Assembly (NCBI GenBank): GCA_964019165.1
Contig: OZ025279.1
Span: forward strand, 2,312,956-2,376,955
Direction of reading: 5' to 3'
From: Mastigias papua
Lineage: Eukaryota; Cnidaria; Scyphozoa; Rhizostomeae; Mastigiidae
Length of the DNA: 64,000 nucleotides
Under the pieces are notes generated by a model, which was given only the letters and a program-made list of their open reading frames with translations, did no database searches and was not told the DNA's origin. This document shows positions 56,265 to 64,000 of this stretch, in pieces. How positions within the stretch are numbered: position 1 is the first letter of the stretch; every line of letters begins with the position of its first letter. Both the position numbers and the translations under genes were made by a program.

Positions 56265-57539
56265 GAGTAGGGGTTCAAACTGTCATACATAGTTCCGTCT
56301 AATTGTGGCCTAATGGCTTCCAAGAAGCAAAGTTAGCAAAGGCCATTCTGTCTACTGAAAGCAGATGTGGTTCCAGGGAAAGAGGGAACTTGTACTAGTT
56401 TAACAAATTTCATATCCAAATGTTCCTAGAGCAAATTTCTTTAAAAGAGTATATGTGAAAATGTGAGAGCAGAACCAACATTATTACTTTCGGTTGGTGT
56501 TCTTCGGATCTCATTTATAAAGGTTTTCCTTTTGCACATTTTGTCATTTATCTATATATTCTCATATTTAAAACCAAGCAAAGAAACATTCCTCTAAGGT
56601 AAGGAATAAAATTTCCTCCTACGGAGAGGAGATGCATGCCACTTTTATGTTAAGTTTCATGTGGTATTGTTAGCATCAATTTTCGTCTGATGCATTTTCT
56701 CTAGTATTTTGCTGGCTGATCGATGATTTTATTTAGGTCCCGAGAGGATTTGATATATTGCTTAAGTTGTCCTCTATTGAATTTAGTTGCATCCTTCTGA
56801 ATAGGTTTGAGCTCCTTTGATTGTAGATGAAGGGGCGTGAAGGCAGTGGGAAATCATGGGAGATTGTGTACAATTCAAACTTTTGCCTTTAGGCTATTTT
56901 ATGGACTCGAGAAAGTGTACTGTAAGCTATCTAGATGGGCTGCATAGAGAATCTAAAGTGCACTGCCAGTCAAGGACACTTAATTCCTAGAAAGCAATAA
57001 TAAATTGATCCCTCTTCTATCGTACAGACAATCTTAACCATGTGTTTGTAGTGCCTGTGATGCCACGTTTGGACACAAAATATGAGAAATATTAGAAAGG
57101 AATGATGAATTATTTCAAACTACAAACTACCAGATGATAGGATAAGACACAGCATGTATTCTTCATAATGCACAATACGTATTCCTTGGCAACAAATAAA
57201 AAGTCTTTTAAGAGAGAATTGCCCTAGTTGATTGTTAATTATTTTGTTTACTGAATGGCCGACAAGAAGAGACAAATTTTGTGAATACTAATGCCAATGG
57301 CAGATTCACCTAGCAACTCCTCTAGGACAAATGAAACGATGAAAAGTAGCCGTTTGTTTGAAGGGCATACACTAAGATAATTGCTTGTTCATTTGCATAT
57401 GCTCTATCAAAGTCCAAAAACACGTCTGGATCTTACTTTCTTTGTAGACTTTAAATTAAAACTGTTGGTCTGCAATGAAGGAAGGGATATATATGAGCTA
57501 AGTAGCTTGCGAGCAACTGTGCTGTCTCCTTTTTCGGTG
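56265..57539. other. Spacer without a recognised feature
   Basis: I see no supported gene, RNA or mobile element in this stretch. Confidence 0.45.
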
Positions 57540-57615
57540 CAGATATATGTGTATGTTTGTATATGTGTATATATATAAATATATATGTCTGCACACATTC
57601 CTATATATATACATC

Positions 57616-57695
<80 letters not shown>
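57540..57695. repeat. TGTATATG-rich and (AT)n microsatellite
   Basis: Imperfect TGTATATGTG and ATATATAAATATATATGT units precede about 75 bases of pure AT dinucleotides (57,619-57,694). Confidence 0.95.
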
Positions 57696-57700
<5 letters not shown>

Positions 57701-58138
57701 TATCATACCCACAATTTTTATAAAAGTGTAAAGTGTGGATCTATATGTATTTCTTTTTTTTAGGCCCTGGGTTAAATTTACGTGAAATAAAGAAATGAAG
57801 TAAGTTTGAAGCCAACAAGAGCTTGCTTATCCAAACGTCCAGAGTGATAAAGTATATCTGCACGTTTGTCTTTTCCCACGGTGAAATGTCTCCATTGAAA
57901 GGTATCATAGACCACAAGAGATCTTTGTTTACTCCTTAATTCCTAGCCTTTGTTTACTCATCAAATTCGATACTATATTTCATTTTCAAATAGGAATCTC
58001 CTAGTGAAGATATTCATGAAATTGGACAGTTCTTACCTCTGGTTTGTAGTTGCCATGTGTTTCACAAGTAAAGTGACGCTTGACTCATGCAATACATGGC
58101 AATTACGGGTGTCACCCCACCACTTTATGCAGAAGCCG

Positions 58139-58200
58139 TCGGTAATTTTATGCCTTGTCGGTAATTTTGTGCCTTTTCGGTAATTTGATGCCCTGTCGGT
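58139..58200 (+). repeat. GTCGGTAATTTTGTGCCTT tandem repeat
   Basis: Four imperfect 19-20 base units, GTCGGTAATTTTATGCCTT, GTCGGTAATTTTGTGCCTT, TTCGGTAATTTGATGCCCT and GTCGGTAAAAG, follow each other. More GTCGGTA copies lie at 58,227 and 58,287. The array is flanked by GGGTGTCACCCC (58,108) and TTGTCACACCCCC (58,302), possibly the ends of one element. Confidence 0.8.
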
Positions 58201-58402
58201 AAAAGTTTACACAACGATAATAGTGTGTCGGTACTTCGGCGAAGACTTAAACTAAATCCGTCTTTTGTACGTTATGATTAACTTCGTCGGTAAATTTCTC
58301 TTGTCACACCCCCACTCAAAATCTCTTCGGCACACCACTGATTTACGATGCATAGAGCCGATACATATTAAAAACTACAAAATGCCTTGGATTTGGTATA
58401 AG

Positions 58403-58478
58403 TGCTAGGCAAGCTGCGCGTTGGCAACTGCAAATGGAGGTAGCCAACAGGCCAGCACTTTTTGGACCAGCAGATAAG
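58403..58478 (+). other. Orphan exon-like segment
   Basis: This unusually GC-rich segment lies between TTGGTATAAG and GTGTAT and reads ARQAARWQLQMEVANRPALF, then GPADK, in one frame. The frame continues a few codons before a stop. It could be an exon or a fragment of a mobile element protein; no partner exon or family match was found. Confidence 0.3.
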
Positions 58479-58879
58479 GTGTATTTAGACGTAGATTTTT
58501 AGCCATAACAATACAGCAATATTGGAGTTCTTCATCTAGGCATATAGGAAATTGACAAATTACCTTGTACTCGACTCAAAGCTGTCTTGCTACTGCTTAA
58601 GGCCTCTCTCAATTATCCCACTCAAATGTCTCTTCTTTTCTCCAAATATCTTAATGTCTGCTTAGTGCATCATTGACTTCATGAAGTAAACGTGCCTATC
58701 AGTTATGAGATGAGCGCAAATGGCTAGGCCGGAAATACTGTAGCATGCTTCCCGAACATTACACATTCGAAGTATTCCAGCCGGAATTGATCATTGTGGA
58801 ACTTCATTGCCGTTGAATGATTCCACTTTTCAAAATCCACCAGTCAGCTCTGATCCCTCAAGAATAGAGTTCATTAATA

Positions 58880-59075
58880 CTCATTGGATAATACTCCTTT
58901 CTCCAAATCTCGCCAGCTTTCTTGCAAAAACTGTTTAGAAAAATTAAAAAAGTTGATTGGTGTATGGGACAGACAGGGGTGGAAGGAATTTTCTCAAAAT
59001 GAAATTTTTGTAGTCCAATCAAAGAAAGAAGAAAAGTTACTTGGCCCCAGTCTACCTTCAAATACAATTTCATAG
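58880..59075 (+). repeat. Dispersed repeat related to 24,180-24,620
   Basis: GGACAGACAGGGGTGGAAGG and AAAGTTACTTGGCCCCAGT match, in the opposite orientation or with small changes, the motifs in the 24.2-24.6 kb repeat region. The family is unidentified. Confidence 0.5.
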
Positions 59076-59123
59076 TCTCTAAACTGTTTGAATATAAATT
59101 TTATAAGAGCAGATGGGATGGTA

Positions 59124-59500
59124 CAGTCAAACTCGCGTAAGTCGAATCTCTACGGACCAGACAAAATAACCTGACTTATGAGAAGCCCTAGTTATGCACG
59201 TTACATCCACGCCCGCGGAGAGCTTGTAAAAAGCCCATGGAACGGGAAAAAGTGTGACTCCTAATGATTTCATTACAAAATACAAGTTTTTCTTTGTATA
59301 AAAGAAATCCGACTTGTATTTTGAAATTTTGAAACCGCGTTTCAAAAACGCTCTGACTTACACAGCAATCTGACTTATAAGATCCAAATTATGCATGGAA
59401 AAAATACAGCACCCTATAACAACAGGAGCGGGACCACGCACTGTTGTCCGACTTGTGAATTATCCGACTTATGCGAATCCGACTGACGCAAGTTTGACTG
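59124..59500. mobile_element. Tigger/pogo-like MITE with TA target duplication
   Basis: The left end CAGTCAAACTCGCGTAAGTC and the right end, reversed CAGTCAAACTTGCGTCAGTC, are inverted repeats over at least 24 bases with two or three differences. TA stands directly outside both ends (59,122-59,123 and 59,501-59,502). CAGTcAAAC... ends with a TA duplication fit Tc1/mariner-superfamily pogo/Tigger elements. The 377-base interior has no transposase, so it is non-autonomous. Confidence 0.85.
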
Positions 59501-59893
59501 TAGAAGGTAAACCACAAGGATAGAAGATGATGAAAGCATTGCAAATGATTCTGGCAGAATTGACTAAAGATCTATATTTCCCTGAAACTTTTTTAAATAT
59601 TCACAAAAAATACAAAAAATTTACAAAAATTTAACAAATACATACAAAAAATACACAAATACAACACATAACATACATAACAATACATACATAAATACAA
59701 CAAATTTTTTGCTCCAGTTTTAATGACAGCTCTTATTCCAAAAGTATTTTTCCACAGACACGCTAGAGCTCTGTTTTGAACTGAAAGACCACTACCTGCA
59801 TTCTTTTGGCAAAAATATTCTGATGAGGTTGGTATTATGCATCAGGAATAACTGCTTTACTTTTAGCTGTAGTCCGGTGGAATATCCCAGAAA

Positions 59894-60030
59894 CAGTATA
59901 CCATATTTTCTCGAAACAGGGTCCCCTCGAATGAGCGCCTCCTCTGAGAAATGCTTTTTAAATGAGTGTCCCCCTCGAATGACTTTCAAATGAGCCCCCC
60001 TGGGCGCTCTTTCGAGGAAATACGGTACTG
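59894..60030. mobile_element. Short inverted-repeat element (MITE), 137 bp
   Basis: CAGTATACCATATTTTCTCG at the left is mirrored by a right end that reversed reads CAGTACCGTATTTCCTCGAA. The interior carries CCCCTCGAATGAGCGCC and CCCCTCGAATGACTTTC units. It is related to the CTTATTCGAGGGG family at 5,690 and 46,050 and has no coding capacity. Confidence 0.75.
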
Positions 60031-62300
60031 CATTCAGGTTTTCAGATATTTGTAGGAAATTAACCTAAATAAATTAAGGAATAAAGAATGAACTCAAGAA
60101 CATTTGGGTATAAAATTATCAAATCTTTTAAAAACATCGAACCTCAGCACAACGATCTGGTTCTGATTAGAAAGTCTACTTGCAGATGTTCTTGCTAAGC
60201 AGTTAGAAAGATAGGCTTTCACATACCGCTCATAGTCATGATCAATGAATGTCAATGACATATTTTTCACATTTCATACAATAATCTTACTGCCATGTTC
60301 ATTGATATGTTTTTCGAGTGGGAGTATTGAAATAAAATGCAAACACATTGCAGCAAAAACAGATTGAATTTGTAAGTACCGAAAACGAAACCAGTTGGGA
60401 TTTGTTTTGGTTATCTCATATTTTCCGCTATTACTTTCTGCTTCCTTGAATTTCTAATAACGTCAACATTATAGGACGTCCATACCATGTTGCATCATAG
60501 CCTTCCGGGGCTATTTTGAATGAGCCTCGTCGTCAAGATAGCCTCTATATTTGACATTTGTTGAATAGTACATAGAGCTGCATAATCAAACATAGGATTT
60601 CATTCAAGTATTATTCTATCAAGCACCAGATGTTTGAAGGAGAGTTATCGAGACAACTGACCATCATAACCATAGTTTTATTCCAATGTCTTTTATGAAT
60701 ACTACTTTTGAGATTACTTGATTCCTTTTAGTATTTCCTATCTGGTTTTGATTGGATAATTGAATTATACATTGATGCGTTCATGTGTAATAACAAAGGC
60801 TGTCTAAGTTAGTTTTAAGTTCGTGTGATTTACATTACTAGGACTGCGTTTGCACTTGAGGCGGATCACTTTTGATCGGCACAAGTGCTGCACATCTGCC
60901 TTGCTTTTACTCTAGAATAAGTGATGCAACACAGTTTATTACCCGCTAGGAGAGAAGTACATTCCTGTTCCTGTCCTGATTTGGTACTGTGTGTATACAA
61001 TGTAAACTCGATATGAGTGTCTGTTTGTTGCCTTCTTTCCAATTGTGTCTTTCCTTGTATAAGAGGGAAATTTGTTAGTCTCTCTGTCATTCCGTTTGCT
61101 TTCTATGGTGTTTGACATGGTTGCTTATTTACAGTTGTAAGTTGTTTTGAACAACAAAGGATATTGAGGATGGGCAAAGTAAAATGAAGTAGTTTTTTAT
61201 CCTGTTGCGTTTTCCCCTGTCATTTAACAGCTATGGTAAGAAGCGAATGAATTTGCTGTTGCAGTTTGCTGTCCTATTCATTCCGCATTCACAGATAAGT
61301 TGCAAATATAAGAGAAGTTGTATGCCGATAGCATAACAAATAGACTACGGCAGGTTGTCAAACTAGTGGATCCTCGTCCCAGAAATGGTGTTGGACAAAG
61401 TCCCTATGAGGCCTCTGTTCTGTCAGGACACTTCAAAGGCGTACAACAAAGATTCCCAACAAAACTGGTGGGGAGATACTATTTCATGTCCACTGCTTCT
61501 GCTACAACCTGCTTTCTTCGCTTTAATATAGCACATGCAACAATAAACCAAATAGAACACGATTGGAATGTGATACAAGATAGAAAGCGTCAGGAGGTAA
61601 TCTAAAATCTTTCCAGGTAAAGTAATTTTCAAACAAATCTGCAAGTACCTTGCAATAATTTTTAAAGTGCTCCTGTCCATCTTCAACACTTTGCAAGGTT
61701 TCCCACATTAAGGATTATGCTAATGACTTTAGACTGAAGACAGATAGGGAATTCTTAATGTATCTGGTAGTTATGTAATACAATTAGAACAAGCGAAGTA
61801 TATACTTTTGACATGTTGCGACGGTGAACAAGTGCTTGCTCTCTAAGAGTAATTTTTCCCAACAAAAAGTTGCAAGAACTTCTGGGACATGATCTTTTAG
61901 CCTGCTTTATGTTTCAGAAGCAGTAAGGACAAGATCAGCTCTTGCAGCACTGAAGAATTGCTTTGCAAAGTAAACATTACAGGTGAAGTTGGCAAACTTA
62001 TTGTTCCCAAAGATGCAAACAATTTTAAAGATTGTAGAAAATTCGGTTGCGAGAATGAGAAACAACCTTATTAAAAGCCCAGCGATATTAAGACAAGCAT
62101 CTCATCACCTTGCCTGCTGTCCTAGAAATTTTTTGATTAAGATAAGCTGATCACGTTTAGAAACCTCTATTAATCCGATTGCAACTCCCGTTGTGCAGAT
62201 GTGTCTCTATTCAGCTAATTGCTGAAGCGAATCAACAAATGTGAATTTCTGCTTCACTTCCTACACTTTGATCACAGCCTTGCAAAGCTTATAAAGCATT
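60031..62300. other. Spacer with unassigned open stretches
   Basis: A minus-strand open stretch at 61,708-61,523 reads WETLQSVEDGQEHFKNYCKV, LADLFENYFTWKDFRLPPDA, FYLVSHSNRV. It has a coding-like composition but no clear borders or family match. On the plus strand 61,318-61,605 is also open and overlaps it; at most one can be real. Near 60,858-60,895 a small hairpin GCACTTGAGGCGGATC / GATCGGCACAAGTGC is visible. Nothing else was recognised. Confidence 0.3.
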
Positions 62301-62636
62301 TTGCAGCTGCATCACACCTCTCATTGCATACTAAATAATCCATGCCTCAGCAAATCTCTCCAGTCTCTCTCTCATCGTCCTCTGTTTGCAGATCTGTCCA
62401 TTTTCTATCGATTTTTTCATGGACATTGCTCACTGGAAATCAAGACTATTATTCCTGATCCCCCGAGGCATGTTCGACCCACTAGAAGCTCTACTCATTT
62501 ACACCCTTTCCAAGTCACACTATCTAATCCACAAACTCTTTCCCACAAATCTTCTTTCATTCCAAGAACCTGTCAACTTTGGAACACCTTACCTTCCACT
62601 TCCTTTCCTGAATCCTACAACTTATCTTGCTTCAAA
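62301..62636 (+). mobile_element. LINE A, C-terminal ORF fragment (left part, interrupted)
   Basis: The plus strand encodes LSHRPLFADLSIFYRFFHGH, then IPRTCQLWNTLPSTSFPESY, then NLSCFK. This is the conserved C-terminal end of a Jockey/CR1-like reverse transcriptase polyprotein (compare the usual LFYRYFHG.CS, PRTxRLWNSLP and YNLxxFK blocks). The frame stops abruptly after FK because a second LINE is inserted; the remainder resumes at 63,653. The 5' end is truncated before the RT catalytic domain. Confidence 0.85.
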
Positions 62637-62668
62637 GTTGACAGGTTCTTGGAATGAAAGAAGATTTG
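62546..62668. repeat. 36-bp perfect inverted repeat across the LINE A/LINE B junction
   Basis: 62,546-62,581 and 62,633-62,668 are perfect reverse complements (left arm starts CAAATCTTCTTTCATTCC). The left arm is genuine LINE A coding sequence. The right arm spans the end of LINE A and the first bases of LINE B, so it was copied from the left arm's opposite strand during insertion. Confidence 0.93.
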
Positions 62669-63652
62669 AGCTCTATCCCTGCAGTTGCAGGTTGGTTTCA
62701 AGATAACTATATGAGGCTAAACAGAGAAAAATGCCATTTCATGGTTTTTGGGGATAAAAGTAATGATCTAACAATACAAATAGAGACTACCCAAATTGCT
62801 GAAAGCAAAGAGCAAAAACTACTAGGGATCACACTAGATAAAAAACTGACTTTCAAGACACACATTGAGTCATTATGTAAGAAGGCAAATCAAAAACTTC
62901 ATGCTCTTTCCCGTATTTCGTGCTACTTCAGCACAGGGCAACTGAGCCTTACAATGAAAACGTTTATTTTATCACAATTTAACTATTGCCCTCTAGTATG
63001 GATGTTCTGCGACAGAGCTCTAGACAATAAAATAAATCGACTACATGAAAAGGCATTGCGCATCGCCTCCCGGAATAAAACATTTGATTTTAACACCCTT
63101 CTGTTGGAATCAAATGATGTATCTACACACAAAAGAAACCTACAGTTGCTAATGATTGAAGTCTACAAAACCATACAAAATCTTAATCCAAGTTTTATGA
63201 AGGAAATTTTTGTACAAAAGGACATGACCTATAGTCTTAGGAACAAATTGCTGATGCGAATCCCCAAAACGCAAACTTCTAGACATGGAATTGAGAGCTT
63301 GTCCTTTCTAGGATCCAAGCTCTGGAATAACCTACCTGAGGAACTTAAAAACATTAAAACCCTCCCATCATTCAAAAGGCAAATCAAAGGATGGAAAGAT
63401 AACTGCAACTACAGGTTGTGCAGAGAATTCGTAAGCCAGGTCGGGTTCATAACGTAGCTTAATTTATTGTACTTTTTTTATATCTTATACTCTTACTCAT
63501 ATGTATTCTAGCTTTTCTTTTTGTATAAATAAATTGTTATAATTGTATTAAGTATAGTTTTTATGAGTAGTAGGCTTTAACTAGCTTATACATTAGCTAT
63601 CCACATACTTATGTACCCCTGCCTACTGTAAATAATTGAATTATTATTATTA
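62637..63652 (+). mobile_element. LINE B inserted in LINE A, 5' truncated, with (ATT)n tail
   Basis: An open frame to 63,457 encodes WFQDNYMRLNREKCHFMVFG, LLGITLDKKLTFKTHIESLC, QFNYCPLVWMFCDRALDNKI, NRLHEKALRIASRN, SLSFLGSKLWNNLPEELKNI and LCREFVSQVGFI. This is the thumb and C-terminal part of a CR1/L2/Jockey-like LINE reverse transcriptase; the catalytic YADD part is missing. The coding part is intact to its natural stop, which suggests a fairly young copy. After an A/T-rich 3' UTR it ends in TTATTATTATTATT. TTCAAA flanks it at 62,631-62,636 and 63,653-63,658. Its first 32 bases are not LINE sequence but an inverted copy of LINE A. Confidence 0.9.
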
Positions 63653-63790
63653 TTCAAATCTAACATCAACAAACTAGATCTCATCTCCCTATCTACTTAA
63701 CTTTCCTTTCTCTTTCTTCCTTTGCCAGGGCTTTGTTATAGGCTCTATTGGCCTTTCCCTGATATTACTTAATAGCAAAAAGAAAATGCT
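63653..63790 (+). mobile_element. LINE A, 3' remainder after the insertion
   Basis: Joining 62,636 to the bases just after the right TTCAAA copy restores a continuous LINE A reading: SCFK followed by SNINKLDLISL and a stop. It then gives a 3' UTR with TTTGCCAGGGCTTTGTTATA and GGCCTTTCCCTGATATTACT. Such a CAGGGCT...GGCCxxTCCCTGATAT 3' end is typical of these LINEs. The element ends near AATAGCAAAAAGAAAA. Confidence 0.7.
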
Positions 63791-64000
63791 CTTCAGCTTT
63801 CACAGAATGCGAGCGAGTTCACTTAAAAGTCCAGTGCATCTTATTTAGGAATTCTTGGGGATTTTTACGGAAAACGAATGGCTGGATAAAATATTAAAGC
63901 TCAGGATTGGGGGGGAAGGGATAAGAAAGGGACATAGAATCGGTATAGATGTTGCTAACAGCAAGTATAAAGCTATAAACCCATAGAGTAGAATTGCATT
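63791..64000. other. Right-edge spacer
   Basis: No feature was recognised in the last 210 bases; a GGGGGGGAAGGGATAAGAAA purine run lies near 63,910. Confidence 0.4.

Overview
The window is a gene-poor, AT-rich stretch of animal nuclear DNA. Coding exons are short, have GT-AG borders, and are separated by long introns and spacers full of (AT)n microsatellites and decayed retroelements. Two single-exon rhodopsin-like receptors, a GADD45 gene, a GAK-type kinase, a Penelope-like element and several CR1/L2/Jockey-like LINE fragments point to an invertebrate metazoan. A cnidarian is my best guess, but this is inference from gene style only.

Layout. (i) 1.6-3.2 kb, plus strand: intronless class A GPCR with a very long third cytoplasmic loop. 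(ii) 17.6 to 6.35 kb, minus strand: nine exons joining in frame into a complete GAK/auxilin-type (NAK family) kinase domain. Its PTEN-like and J-domain exons were not found, so the gene either continues past the left edge with the GPCR in an intron, or is shortened. (iii) 23.5 to 20.4 kb, minus strand: a complete five-exon GADD45 gene of 152 codons, upstream of GAK on the same strand. (iv) 23.7-32 kb: LINE relics and inverted-repeat elements. (v) 30-49.5 kb, plus strand: a tentative, unrecognised multi-exon gene; exons at 40.85, 44.67, 44.86 and 49.37 kb have good splice borders and open frames, and the rest is weaker. (vi) 49.6-51.2 kb, plus strand: a second intronless GPCR with a long acidic/Ser-rich tail. 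(vii) 52-55 kb: a LINE relic and a Penelope-like element with RT and GIY-YIG parts. (viii) 55-62 kb: mostly non-coding, with two MITEs and one pre-miRNA-like hairpin. (ix) 62.3-63.8 kb: one LINE inserted inside another, with a TTCAAA target duplication and an inverted filler at the 5' junction.

The genes do not form an obvious functional unit. GAK homologues act in clathrin uncoating and GADD45 in stress signalling; the GPCRs are orphans. I see no clearly new multi-gene system. The most useful leads are the LINE-in-LINE junction, the miRNA-like hairpin, a five-copy TTTTTTATAAGAAA repeat family, the missing GAK 3' half and the unrecognised spliced gene. All joins were made by eye and need transcript support.
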